From positions 42,702,681 to 42,766,680 of the forward strand of contig CM019218.1 of assembly GCA_009741485.1 (NCBI GenBank): 64,000 nt of DNA. The letters are read 5' to 3'. Origin of the DNA: Malurus cyaneus samueli. Its lineage: Eukaryota > Chordata > Aves > Passeriformes > Maluridae. The translations under genes and the position numbers were made by a program. The notes below the pieces were generated by a model. That model saw only the letters and a program-made list of their open reading frames with translations, was not told the origin of the DNA and searched no databases. Shown here piece by piece: positions 26,901 through 36,930 of the stretch; the first letter of the stretch is position 1, and every line of letters starts with the position of its first letter.

Positions 26901-29900
26901 ATGAATTTGTTAGTGAGCATTAACACGGTAAGAATTGCAGCTGTTTCAAATGAAATTCCACATTCAGTCAACTTCAAAACCATGAACTAGTACATACTAG
27001 CTGAAATTTAAACTTGCTGCCACTTTCTCCACAATGAAGGAAAAAAATTCTCTTCAAATCCAATTTATCTTTCCCTTCTAAAACAAATTTACCTAAAGGT
27101 TTTTGCAAAGCAAAAAAAAACAAAACCCACAACAGGAAACAACTGCACAGTGCAAACACCAAAGACTAGTTTTCCTTGTACAGGATCTTTGCCGTTTCCT
27201 TTTTTTATGAGAGGCTTTGTAAATAGCATGATGGAAAAGCCATCTTCTTACTTATATTTTTTTACAAATAAACTACGTACAAATTTGGAAGCAGTTGAGG
27301 ACAGGAAGAAGCTCACTCTGAAGAAAACCCAAAAAAATGGAGTGGAGAAAAGCACTTCACCATGAGACCAGTAAAACCCACCTACTATGCCAAAACTATC
27401 TAGTCTGCAACAACACTGCAATTCATATTTGAAGAAAATGAAAATAACACCTTGATCAGCATCATGGAGCCCAGTGAACTGGAACCGTTCCTTTCCCCTC
27501 CTTTTCACTTGCAACCAAACTGGTGAGATTAGTGTAAATTTGTTTCCAAATATTTTAGCAATGTCATAGCCGTGGTTATTCCACTTGAAAAACAAAGGAG
27601 AGAAAAAAAGTGAGAGATTCAGAAGCAAGATATACAGCTCACTTTACTTTGGCCCAATGTAAACTCTTCAGCAGAAATTTAATCATCTGCTAGATTCCTA
27701 TTCGTTCATTTGAGGAAACCTTCTGGGATTTTACTTTCACTGAAATAAGAAAGTACTCAGCAAACTCTGATAGCTACATGAAAGGCAATCTTCAAATTGT
27801 GCTAATTCACCTGAACTACAGGAACTTGCTTGTAGATTCCAACATAGTTTTGAATTTACAGACTGAATTTATGTCCAAGAGAACTTCAGAAAGGTGAACA
27901 TTTATAGGGCATCTATTAGTCTTTTGAGCAATGTAAGACAAAACAAGTGAAAAGTATCCGCTAAAAAAAAAAGACGAAACATTTCTTATTCATGAAAGAA
28001 TGCTTTGAAGGAGACAGGATTGCAAGAGACATCAGTTTGACAGCAGCATACAATTGTTACTGCTGATTTAGCACATTCAATTTGCTAGCCCTCCTGTTCT
28101 GACTTCACTGCAACATCACTTGGCTCACCACGGACAAGAGATTACTCTCATTCCTGTAATAACCAGTGCTAAGAAAGTTTCCCTGTCTGACCATGCAGGA
28201 GCCACTCTTGCAGTCACACTCCCACCACTCCAGACTTGCAATGCTGGAACCAAGGCCCCTTCAGAGTGGCTCCAGTGACCCACAGGTGCCCCTCTTGACT
28301 CCCGGCACATCCCACACTCACACAGTCAGATAAGGTTTCCTTATCAGCTCAGGCCTGGTTTTCCCACAATAGAGTCCCAGACATCTGGATCCTGAAAGCA
28401 ATTTAATCAGGCTACAGTGACACAAAACCAGCTCAAGCTGGTGCCTCTGGGGAGGGACCCCCAACAAAGAAATCCCCAGGTTTCATACCCTCAGTGCCTG
28501 TGATAGTTTGGGGTCTTCCTGTAGAGTCCTTGGCTCCTGCTGTGTCTGAGTGTCCGGTCACCTGCCCTGTGCCACAGGTCCCTGTGCCCTTTGCTGTGCA
28601 GAGGGTCAGCACCAGGTCACAGTCCCTTGTCTGGGGCTCCCACCATGTCCCCCACCCAGGCACATCCTGCAGCTCCCACTGCAGCTGCACACCCAGCACC
28701 TGCTCTAAGCGTAGTCCTCAGCAACAAGAATAAAAACAGTATGACCTAGACATCCTCCAAAGAGACAGAGGGGAGAAAATGGGTTTGAGACCACCTGATC
28801 CCCAAATCAAGTCTCAAAATACTTCTCTGGCTATTGGACCAGCAGTTCCCATTACTGTAAAAATACTTTTAAAACAGGGATGCAAACTTCCAGGTTAGCA
28901 CAGTCTGCTGCATATTCATTCAAAGCACAAAGTTTATGAATTGTATCAACTTACAGGAGTAATATATCCCAGAACATCTCCTGAGAAATGTTTTTCCTTG
29001 ATCTTCTTGGAGCAATAACTTTTATGTTCCAGTATAATATCCTTTGCTTTTGGATCCACAGCTACCAAACCCCGGTCCTGTACATTTTTATCAGAATGCA
29101 GCACCTGTGTAGAGAAGACAGTTATTAGAACCAATTAGATGAAACAGCCTCTTTCAATGGCAACAGACTTTAAAAACAACAACAAAACAAATCACTTCAT
29201 TAAACTCCGAGGACAACTTTTAAATGATGCAGAGCACTTTGATTTAAAACTGAAACACAGAAATCTTGAGAAATTGTCATCATCAGTAAACTTACTTTGT
29301 TTAGAAGGTAAAAAGCATATGAACAAAAAAGAAATCAGGAGGTTGTAAAAATAAAGAACATCATTTATGACAGCGGATGGTACTCTGCTTTCTAATTAAT
29401 GCTTTCTGTCATGTTACCCCCAAAATAATAAGAAGGGGTTAGGAGTTCTTTACCAAGAATTTGAAGACATCTTTTAAACCAGATACATTTTAGCCTGAGA
29501 ATGCTGCACTGTGGTTACTGATCGTCAAGATTTTAAACATTCTTCCTTAGGGAAGATTCTTCAACTGAACCAGCACATAAATTCAGAATGAGAATACTTA
29601 ATAAGGTGTGCATGGTGGGTATGCAGAAGATATCCATTGATTCAGTACAACGAGTTTCAAGATATGACCTGCCTCAACACCTTGTATTACTGTCACTACC
29701 TGCAGACAAGATTTGTTTCCTGGTAGGTGTTGAGCAAGCAATACAAACAGGGACAGATGTACGCACATAATGACAGGAAACAATAATGCTCAGCAATTGA
29801 AGAGAGACTTCAGAACACTGGTTCTGCTTGCTCTGACTACTGCGGGTCTTGGAATCATTTCTGCCTGCCAAAGAACTGCTGCTTAGAAGACTCTTCACAC

Positions 29901-30383
29901 TCTTTCATCTGGGTACACTCTTCCCATTGACAAGGCTGCATTCCACCAGGAAATGACCTAGAGCTCTTGGTCCAAACTACTACTCCCCACCCTGCTTTCC
30001 AAAGGGATGGAAATGTGTTCCCTGAGGGGACAAAAACTTCCTGCTTCTAGAGCTTGCATGGAGGATGAAGGTCCAGAATGTTTCAAGAAGTGAACCATTT
30101 GTGACACATAGAAAAGCTGAAGGAAAGGACAGTTTTCAAGTTTTATCTGTGAGCATAAGCTTCAGCGGAAATGCATTAACACTGTTTTAACAGAGGTAGA
30201 GTTCATTTACCAAAGTTCAAATAGCTCACTGCACATGTCAGATAAGACAAGAATTTCAGTTATTTCCCTTACCTTTTCCTCCAGTTTTTTTGTGGCACCT
30301 TTCTTTGCATCTGTTTTTGACAGGGTACCTTCAGCTAGCCAGCAAATCATGGTAAGAGAAAGTGAAGCACAGAGAAGTCTCAT
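14898..30383 (-). CDS. CHID1: CHID1, chitinase domain-containing protein 1 (5' part, 7 coding exons, spliced span)
   Basis: Spliced coding span on the minus strand. Exons in transcript order are 30383-30273, 29104-28955, 27583-27451, 26686-26642, 25311-25205, 23941-23880 and 14990-14898. All junctions are GT-AG and phases agree throughout, giving 701 nt (233 codons plus 2 bases). The product opens with a signal peptide and continues into the GH18-like barrel, with recognisable blocks VQDRGLV, LEHKSYC, GDVLGYITP, ISPVWLQVKRRG, TGLHDADQGW, EDEIEELSK, FDGFVVEVW and LTHLSEALHEAQ. Residue spacing matches human CHID1 (SI-CLP), a secreted/lysosomal stabilin-1-interacting lectin. The GH18 signature DGxDxDxE reads DGFVVEVW here, so the catalytic Glu position is Trp, as expected for the non-hydrolytic family. 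The C-terminal ~160 residues are missing from the window and should lie left of position 1. Identification is by remembered family sequence, not by a search. Confidence 0.95.
22372..22682 (+). mobile_element. CR1 LINE 3' end copy with fold-back insertion
   Basis: Closely follows the CR1 3' end: CTGATCTCTTCTCTCTGGTG, GAGGGAATGGCCTGAAGTTA, AAAAGGTTCTTCACCC, AAGCTCCCCAGGGAAGTGGT, ACATGGTGTGACTCTTGGGG and a terminal ATTCTGTGATCCTGTGA. It is 5'-truncated. Relative to the remembered consensus, the segment after TTCTTCACCC is replaced by extra sequence that forms a perfect 12-bp inverted repeat (22470-22481 with 22491-22502). Confidence 0.9.
22470..22502. repeat. 12-bp perfect inverted repeat within CR1
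   Basis: AAAAGGTTCTTC at 22470-22481 and its reverse complement GAAGAACCTTTT at 22491-22502, separated by nine bases. The left arm belongs to CR1; the right arm has no counterpart in the CR1 consensus I know at this place. Confidence 0.9.
23880..23941 (-). CDS. CHID1: CHID1 coding exon 6 (degenerate GH18 active-site strand)
   Basis: 62 nt, phase 0 to 2. The acceptor is CTTCATTTAG|AATGAAAA and the donor is AGCAAAC|GTGAGTAC. It encodes NENFDGFVVEVWSQLGNQKQ. This is the strand that carries the DGxDxDxE catalytic motif in true GH18 chitinases. Here the two downstream Asp positions are Val and Glu, and the acid/base Glu is Trp. That matches the human protein (FDGFVVEVW) and indicates carbohydrate binding without hydrolysis, as inferred from family knowledge. 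Confidence 0.94.
23942..25204 (-). other. CHID1: CHID1 intron (1.26 kb)
   Basis: AT-rich intron between coding exons 5 and 6. No repeat or additional gene was recognised. Confidence 0.85.
25205..25311 (-). CDS. CHID1: CHID1 coding exon 5
   Basis: 107 nt, phase 1 to 0. The acceptor is TTGTCTGATAG|TGCCTCG and the donor is GCCAAG|GTAAAAAG. It encodes VPRILFDGWTYQDF followed by GSEDEIEELSKNMVLLAK. The (I)VPRLLF-WTYDDF and SEDEIEELSK blocks are characteristic of CHID1. The acceptor has a poor polypyrimidine tract, and a perfect 18-bp tandem duplication (25348-25383) lies 37-72 nt upstream of it in transcript sense, in the branch-point zone. Confidence 0.95.
25312..26641 (-). other. CHID1: CHID1 intron (1.33 kb)
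   Basis: Intron between the 45-nt exon and coding exon 5. Near its 3' end in transcript sense it contains a perfect 18-bp tandem duplication (25348-25383). Nothing else was recognised. Confidence 0.85.
25348..25383. repeat. 18-bp perfect tandem duplication
   Basis: Two adjacent identical copies of AACTTATTCTTAATTATT (25348-25365 and 25366-25383). The pair sits just upstream, in CHID1 sense, of the acceptor of coding exon 5, within the distance where a branch point normally lies. Confidence 0.95.
26642..26686 (-). CDS. CHID1: CHID1 coding exon 4 (45-nt micro-exon)
   Basis: A 45-nt exon, phase 1 to 1, too short for ORF-based detection. The acceptor is TTTGACAG|GCTGGATG and the donor is AAAATAG|GTGTGCC. 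It encodes GWMKDVRKTSKNIKI plus the first base of the next Val codon, aligning without gaps to GWMRAVRKHAKGLHI of human CHID1. Together with its neighbours it restores a continuous frame across three introns, which is strong evidence despite its size. Confidence 0.93.
26687..27450 (-). other. CHID1: CHID1 intron (764 bp)
   Basis: Short AT-rich intron between coding exons 3 and 4. No additional feature was recognised. Confidence 0.85.
27451..27583 (-). CDS. CHID1: CHID1 coding exon 3
   Basis: 133 nt, phase 0 to 1. The acceptor is TTTTTCAAG|TGGAATAAC (an AAG, not CAG, 3' splice site) and the donor is GATCAAG|GTGTTATT, which is weaker than consensus. It encodes WNNHGYDIAKIFGNKFTLIS, PVWLQVKRRG and TGLHDADQ, matching the barrel region of human CHID1 residue by residue with conservative changes. 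Reading through the donor hits intronic sequence that bears no resemblance to the family, which supports the splice position. Confidence 0.95.
27584..28954 (-). other. CHID1: CHID1 intron (1.37 kb)
   Basis: Intron between coding exons 2 and 3. Its central part (about 28080-28730) is GC-rich and unlike the flanks; see the separate entry. Confidence 0.85.
28080..28730. other. GC-rich insertion-like block, candidate LTR-type repeat
   Basis: About 650 bp of C/T-rich sequence abruptly embedded in an AT-rich intron. The segment around 28430-28500 (CAAGCTGGTGCCTCTGGGG, GGACCCCCAACAAAGAAATC) reminds me of avian endogenous-retroviral LTR-type repeats, but I cannot define ends, a target duplication or a primer-binding site. 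No retroviral coding sequence is present. The overlapping open frames on the two strands here are compositional. Confidence 0.35.
28955..29104 (-). CDS. CHID1: CHID1 coding exon 2
   Basis: 150 nt, phase 0 to 0, 50 residues. The acceptor is TCTACACAG|GTGCTGC and the donor is ACTCCT|GTAAGTTG. It encodes VLHSDKNVQDRGLVAVDP, then an LEHKSYC block and GDVLGYITP. The VQDRGLV, LEH(R/K)SYCS and HF(A/S)GDVLGY(V/I)TP blocks are hallmarks of CHID1 and lead into the first strand of the GH18-like barrel. Exon length and content agree with the human protein with no gap after the N-terminal exon. Confidence 0.95.
29105..30272 (-). other. CHID1: CHID1 intron (1.17 kb)
   Basis: Intron between the signal-peptide exon and coding exon 2. 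AT-rich; nothing else was recognised. Confidence 0.85.
30273..30383 (-). CDS. CHID1: CHID1 first coding exon (signal peptide)
   Basis: Encodes 37 residues beginning MRLLCASLSLTMICWLAEG, a short basic N-region followed by a hydrophobic core typical of a cleavable signal peptide. It then gives TLSKTDAKKGATKKLEEK. The donor is AAAAG|GTAAGG, with the GT at 30272-30271. The exon itself begins at 30415 after TTTTCAG, so 30384-30415 is 5' UTR if this start is used. I chose the ATG at 30383 because it gives the same spacing to the TLSK(T/S)DAKK block as human CHID1 (25 residues to the Asp). A second in-frame ATG at 30398 would add MGKNT and cannot be excluded. The exon ends in phase 0. Confidence 0.9.
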
Positions 30384-30415
30384 GGTGTTTTTCCCCATGT
30401 CAAGTTTCTCTTCTC
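30384..30415 (-). other. CHID1: CHID1 5' UTR portion of exon 2
   Basis: Sequence between the acceptor (TTTTCAG ending at 30416) and the chosen start codon at 30383. It contains an in-frame upstream ATG at 30398, 15 bases before the chosen one, so the UTR shortens to 17 bases if translation starts there. The acceptor implies at least one non-coding exon upstream, which I would place at the CpG island near 32.9 kb. Confidence 0.7.
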
Positions 30416-32875
30416 CTGAAAACATAATGGTTTCAATCTCCATGAACAGAGGAATGTAAGTTTCATTCCGTTTTCTTGTCTAAAAGTCAAACAATTTTCT
30501 TATCTCCACCCATCTAGAATCAGACTTATTAAGGCATTATTGCTTTAATAGTGCTTTTGCTCTGGCAACAAAAGCAGAGGATTTTAAGAGATTATTCCTG
30601 GTCTCAAACATCTTTTTTTATCCCTTGTTTTAATGTATCAGAGATGAAATGGGTTGGACCCTTGCAGCTTCGTTTTCAAAGAATCCCCTAAAGAAGTACA
30701 ACTGTTTACAGCTGAAACAGGAGATAAATGTCTGCTGCACGGAACAATTATTGTACTACTTTACCTTTTCTATAGCAAGTATCAGACAACACTTGTTTCT
30801 GCTCCTACCTAGCCTGGTCAGTGTATCATAAAGAAACAGACATGAAGAGTTATAGCTATATGCTTATAGCTATGTGCCTTTACTGTAACAGGTGAGACCT
30901 TTGCTTTCAATTCTTTGCCAAGTCACTGATACAGAAATTGAAGGAGGGGGGCATGTCCTTTTTGTCTACAAGAACGACTGACAGCTTTTCCTAGCTCCAG
31001 ATAAAGGAACTGAGAATTAGTAGACAATAGTTCTGCTGTGTGTTCATCTATCATACCTTGTATCTGTAAGCAGACACAAAAAATAAAAAATTAAACACAG
31101 GCAGTTTGTTTTCTAACCTCTCCCCATTTAAAAGCCGTACTAGTTTCCCAGCCTAGCCCCCAGCAGTAAAGAAGAAAACAGAGAAAAAAATATTTAGCAC
31201 TAGGGGAACCAGGACTCTAGATATGTACCAAGCTGCTTCTCATAAATATGAGTTCCTGATGGAGAAGAAAATAGGTCTTTCCCACAATATTCTCAATTTT
31301 TGTTAAATACTTACAAACTCATTTCTACAAGTCATATTGACAAGACTTGTTCTACTGGCACTGATAACAAGTGCTGCTCAAAGTTGGAGTACTTTGTTTT
31401 TGTACAAAACATCAGGTGAGGGATCCCACAGCAGCAGACTCGGCCTCTGAGTATTGCCGAAGAAGGAACCTTAAAGCTTCAATAGAAATGTACTTAATGA
31501 AACAGACATGAAATCAACCACCCAACAAACTTACTCGTATTTGGACGAGTCTGGCTTACTGCTGAGATTTTAAAAATCAGAGGTATTTAGGGTAGGATTT
31601 AGGCATTCTGCAGGAAAAAGAGAGGAATCTGTGACTAGGCAAAAAAGTAGGATGATGACAGAAGTGCTGAAAAAAAACAATGCCAGTATCACCAAAGAAC
31701 ACAGAGTATCAAAACCCTCATGTACAAAAACATTTGACTCTTTTAGTCTTTTATAAACTACAAAATAAAAGCAGAAAACCTTCTAATACTTCTTGGATCC
31801 AGAGACTGTGGTAAAAGCTAAATTGCTATACTGCTTGAAATTCACTATTACGAATAATTAAGGTCTTATGCTTCTACTTTGACTTCAAGGTGACTGGCAA
31901 CCTCGTTATTTTCTACCTTCTAAAGAAATGAGACAAAGCAGGTTGCTTTTGATAGTATCTCGTATGTTCCATCTAGCTTGGCAAGATCTATAAACTATTG
32001 CAGAGAGGAACAATTGAGAGCCTGAATAGTCAATACAAGTCTTAACTATGTGGACAGGATATCAATTCAACCAGAAACTCGTATATATCGATTTGGAGGT
32101 GTTTGATTTCACTTTCAGAAACAATTAGCAATAGCATCCACTTCCCTGAAAAGGTAACATCTAACAGCTGAAGAACAGAAGTCTAAAACACCATCACTGA
32201 ACTCTAATTAGACATCAAAATGCGCTCATTTCCTTGACAGGATCATATCCTCGCATCCATCTGTCAATTACTGTTAAGTCAACATCCACTCCTAGATTTA
32301 TGGTAAGCACTGAGCCGGTGGCAAAATGGTTTCTGCTACAGACAATCCAGTATAAACTCTTGGCTGGAAACTTATTTTAATAGTTTGTTCTTATTTATTA
32401 CTAAGAAACTAGATTCTAACTACATTTGCAGGACGAGCCTGCATCACTTAGTAAAGGAAGACCAGGAAGCATACTCCTGATGCGTTTTTAAATGAAAACA
32501 ATAAAAGCTATACTGCGGAAAGAAGAGGGGGAATAAATCCGTTTCTAACCTGCGTAAACATTAAATCCTTCCCTCTTGTAAGCTGCTCCACTTTGATGCT
32601 CAGAATTCCCTCCCACACTCGCCTGACTCTCGAGATACCAAAGCGTGCCAGGGAGCCCGCACGCCCGCAATGCCAGCAGTGCCTCAGCAGTGCCTCAGCA
32701 CGGGCCCCGCCGCGGCCTCCCCCGAGCCCGCACCCCGCGGGACAGCCCCGACTGCCCCGGCTGCCCGTCACCCCCACCAGCACAGCGGGCCCCCCGCCGC
32801 CGGAGGGCGGCCCTCACCCCCCTCCCTTCCCTTTCCCCTCCCCCGGGCGGCCTGGCAGCCTCGGACACCACGTAC
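30416..32875 (-). other. CHID1: CHID1 first intron (putative)
   Basis: If transcription starts in the CpG island near 32.9 kb and the donor at 32875-32874 is used, this 2.46-kb stretch is the 5' UTR intron of CHID1. It is AT-rich up to about 32.6 kb and then enters the CpG island. No coding sequence was recognised. Confidence 0.5.
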
Positions 32876-33080
32876 CGCCCGCCGCCGCCGGAAGTGCAGG
32901 CGGGCGGGCGGCAGCGCGCCCCGCCGCTTCGGGCAGCGCTGGGCGGCGGGAGGGCGCTGGGCTGCGCCATCATGGCGGGCCGGGCTGAGGCGGCCGTTTC
33001 CGCGCTCCGGCGTGCCGGCTCGGCCCGGCGGCGGCACATCCCTACCGAGCCCCACGGGCAGAGCTGCCGCTGGGCTGCCC
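32640..33080. promoter_or_regulatory. CHID1: CpG-island promoter, probably of CHID1
   Basis: Dense CpG and GC content starting abruptly near 32640 and fading by about 33080, upstream of the CHID1 signal-peptide exon. It contains an ETS-type site CCGGAAGTG at 32888-32896 and a YY1-like palindromic core CCATCATGG (32967-32975, in GCCATCATGGCGG). Both are typical of TATA-less housekeeping promoters and usually lie near start sites. No TATA box was seen. The long open frames on both strands here are a GC artefact. Confidence 0.75.
32876..32970 (-). other. CHID1: Putative non-coding first exon of CHID1
   Basis: A consensus-like donor (GGGCG|GTACGTGG, GT at 32875-32874) lies inside the CpG island on the minus strand. 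It is placed so that a start near the YY1-like motif at 32966-32978 would give a short 5' UTR exon. This exon is inferred from the need for a donor upstream of the acceptor at 30416. Several GC-rich alternatives exist, and the right boundary is a guess. Confidence 0.3.
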
Positions 33081-33277
33081 CGACCCGGGCCGCCGTGTTT
33101 TGGGGCTCATCGGTAGCTGAAGAAAGGAAATGCTAGCGGTTTGATTTTAAATTCCCATAAACAGCTTCTTCGTTTTGCCCAAGCTGTAGCAAATCGCTAC
33201 AGCTGCAGGTCTAGCCTGCAGGAGGCTCAGGGGTGACTATCGCTCACTGCAATTGCCTGAAAATACGGTATAGCCGG

Positions 33278-33552
33278 GTTGCGATTAGCCTCTTCTCACG
33301 AGCAACCAGCAACAGGGCGAGAGGAAATGGCCTTTAAACCACGCCAGGGGAGATTCATGTTGGCTATTAGGAGGAATTCCTTCACAGAAGGTGATTAGAC
33401 ATTGGAATGGGCTGCCTAGGGAGGCGGTGGAGTCACTGTCGCTGGAAGTGTCTAAGGAAGGACTGGACTTTGAGCCGTGGTCTAGTTGGCATGGCGATGT
33501 TTGATTGCAGGTTGGATTCGATGACCTCCGAGGTCTTTTTAAGACTGATTGT
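33278..33552 (+). mobile_element. CR1 LINE 3' end copy
   Basis: Ordered matches to the CR1 3' end: TAGCCTCTTCTCACGAGCAA, AGAGGAAATGGCCTTTAAAC, CACGCCAGGGGAGATTCATG, TGGAATGGGCTGCCTAGGGA, GGCGGTGGAGTCACTGTCGC, TTGGATTCGATGACCTCCGA and a terminal GATTGTG. It is 5'-truncated, without coding sequence, and lies about 200 bp outside the CHID1 CpG island. Boundaries are approximate. Confidence 0.9.
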
Positions 33553-36500
33553 GTTATTTTGGAAATAATGTAGGTAAATCAGGAGCTTGGGCTAAAACGC
33601 ATACACTGACTTGGAGGCAAAATGACCATATAGGCAAGACTGCAGAGAGTCCTAAGCAATACTGCTGACTCTATGTGTGCAGAAAGGAGGGGTCAAATCT
33701 CAGATGGTTTTTTAAAAGGCTCTAAAGTAAAAGATTAAGTTTTAAATAGATATTTTTCTTCTGTTTTGACCTTCAACAGTTTGTGTGTACCATGGCTGTG
33801 CTAGTGCTATTTTTACTGCAGCAGAAGTTCTGCTGTAACCCTGTTATTTCACAGGCTGCTTGCAGGGACTAAATGCCATATCAAAAGACTTGATTAAAAA
33901 AGGATGTGTTATATCACAATGTAGTGGCAAGGCCAGCATATCCTAACAGTGTGCTTCCCAACAGAAACTTTCTTGCGACCTGCTTTCCGTCTTGATTACA
34001 GTTTGGTGCAGCCTCCTAGAAACTGAACTGGAAGGTTGCCTCATTCTGCTGATCTGCCCTTTTCTTTCATTCCCTCTTGTGTAATGAAGATCTTCATGAG
34101 CATTCTTCAGTACTGAAAAGAAACAGAAATACTTTTCCTCTGAACAAAGTCTTGTCAGTGAAGCAGATGCATGGTCTTCTATGCCCAGATCCACCCCAAA
34201 TTTCTGTAAATTTAGAATTTCATGATAATGATGTTATCCTAACTTTGTGTTTTCTTATGTTGAAAGCAGCACATCCGATACTGTGGCATGGCAGAAGGCA
34301 TTGGGCTCTCTGTTAATGGATAATGAATGTTAGATATCAAGCACAGAAGCATGGTTGAGTGTACACATGGTGCAGCCACCAATTCTGTTTGCTCCTGAAC
34401 TCTTTTTGCTTCCAGTAATGGCTGGAATGATCATGAGGAGCAGAAGAAAGCAATAACTGGTGAGACAAATTTGACAAGTGTCTGACAAAAGAAAATGAAT
34501 GGGTTTTTTGGTAGTTTTTATAATTGGGTATTTATTAGCTGAAAACATTCAGTTGAATGGTAATATTTATGTGAATTGTTCATGTGAAGGTCAATGAAAT
34601 TATCAAAGCCTTTGTATCAAAATGCAATGAAATCATGAAAAAAAATTGAAGTAACTCCATATAAAATGAGAAGGAAGGGACAAACACTATGGATTTGTCG
34701 GCAAACAAATGTGATGCAAAACAAATGTGTTGGCAAACAAATGTGATGTCTAATAGGAAAATATTGCTTGATACTATTTCCCCTTTAATGCTGACTTTGC
34801 AGTAATTATAAATATCTTAAATAATTATAACTTCTTGGGATGGCTAGAACCAATTAAGTTTGTTTTTTGGACAGCCTGGGGTTTTATAGATGTTAGGCTC
34901 AGACCAAAATGTTTTCCAGAATTACCAATTCAGAGTGTTTGCAAAGCGTTGTACCTGTACCTGGTAATATCTGTGCTGAGTAACAGCTGAGCTCACATTA
35001 CTGTTTCAACCCGGATGCATCTAGAGACCATTACAGGCTCTCTTTCCTCTAGCTACCTATTTATTCACATAAAATTTCTACCTTGTCCCTACCAAGACTA
35101 TCTGAAATGAACTAATAAGTTCTAAATTATGAGGCAATAAGGACAGACGTATCCCTACACATTTATTCTGATTGCACAAGCCTTTGTTGAGGCAAAAAGA
35201 CAGGAAGCAAGGTGAATATAGTGAAGCCTCAAAAGTCAGGTAGAGGAGGCTGACATAAAATAATCAGGGTATGTGCACTGCTTGCTGAGCCCCTTCAAAT
35301 GAAATATTTAGCTGTAGACACATTCATATCTATAAACCACTTAGATATTTTCCCACTTCTCAAGAAGAATCTGCAGCTCATGCTTAGCTTGGTACTGCCA
35401 CAGATACTCTGCTGGCAGTATTTAAGCCACCACTGAAAAGACAGTTGGATAGCTGCATGACTTGCAGAATTGACATGAATATAGCCAGACAGGACTGACA
35501 GACTGAGCCTTTAGGTGTCACTGTGCTTTTAGGAGTAGAAATTAACACAATATTTTGGCTAGCTCCAAAATGATTTCTTTTTTTTTTCTGATCACAGAAA
35601 TAAGATTCATTTGGTGACATATGAAGTTTTAATCTCTAAAGGTACATGGAAATTATTATTAAGCATCAAAATCTATTTGTAAAGCTGTGAAAAAGAAGAC
35701 TGTTCTTCATTAAAGCCTACAGATAATCCGAGTTGAATAACAGAGCAGTTGTGCACAACTGCCTGTAGTGTCACTTGGTCTACAAAATGGATCCAGGGAC
35801 AAAGGGATAATTGCATGACTATCACATGTGGTCATCTTGCCTTTCTCATAGATACTTACACTGGAGATCAGCCGTGCTGCCGCTGGAACTAAAATGCACT
35901 CATGTAACACTGTATCCTGAAAACATGCCAAATAGACCTTGAGAGATGACCTGAGGCGTACAGCCACTGTCAGACAGAGATATCAAGTATTATGTAGTTC
36001 TTTATGAGAGAAAAACTAAAAGCACTGGAGCTTGATGAATCTAAACAAGATGCAAGCTCTGAACTAGGAGGATTAATCATTGGAGCAAACTATCCAGGGA
36101 AACACTGAATTGGATTGTGTCAGAGAAAGACGGAGTGCCTTTCTGGAAGATGGACTGTAGCTAGAAGCTAAATACTGGGCTCAATTCACTGGGGGGAAAA
36201 AGACAGATGAAATTAAATAGCTTGAAATATACTGGGAACAGGTGAAATGACTGATTGATTTCCAGTAGCCCTAAACCCTGTGATTCTACAAGTCATTATT
36301 CTCCTCTAAGCATACTGATCAGTTATATCATGGCTGAAGCTGCCAGCATACTTTTGGTTAGGCAGACTCGGCCAGACTTGAGACTGAACCTTTATTCAGC
36401 TGATGATATTAAATACTTTTTGGCATGTTTAAGACAATTTAACCTTGAAATGTTTTCAGTCTGGGGAGTAGATGTGCTGTGGGACTGTGTCGCTCTGCAT

Positions 36501-36930
36501 GCTCACAGCCTTCAGGAGGAACATGTGGCCCTGGGTTTGCACGCCAGCGTGCCCACGAGTCAGGGAGAGGGAATGTCTACACGAGCACAGAGCAACTGCG
36601 CCACTCACACAGCTGATGGCAGGCTCACTAGGGGGATGTGAGCTGCATACAGTAGCCTCTGGGCTTGTCAGTGCTCACAGTGACTATGCAGGGTACGTGC
36701 AGTGTATCCCGTGCCTGGTTTGGGGTCCCTTTTGAGGCAAAGGGCAAAGGCACAGACTCATGCAGTCCACCCTGTGGAAAGCATGTTCTTACGGACTGTA
36801 CCATCGGGACTCTGTACCTTGCTCTTCCCATTTTAGAAATAAGATCCCAGATCAATAGTCTGCTCAAAGCTTAGCGATGAAGTGAAATTTTTCCGTCTCT
36901 AGATCTCCCGTCCCTCTCCTTCTCCCTCAG
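33553..36930. other. Intergenic region between CHID1 and AP2A2
   Basis: No gene, RNA gene or complete repeat was recognised. It contains an imperfect direct repeat around 34700-34748 and a somewhat GC-richer stretch (36470-36760) with short overlapping open frames that look random. Confidence 0.7.
34700..34748. repeat. 17-bp direct repeat, 32-bp period
   Basis: GGCAAACAAATGTGATG occurs at 34700-34716 and again at 34732-34748. The spacer itself contains a partial third copy (CAAAACAAATGTGTTG), suggesting a small degenerate tandem array. Confidence 0.85.

Noticed and set aside
32593..33136. Open frames of 95-163 codons on both strands in the CHID1 CpG island, including one starting at ATGGCGGGC
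   Set aside because: Low-complexity Pro/Arg/Ala translations with no recognisable domain. The ATGG is better explained as part of a YY1-like promoter motif.
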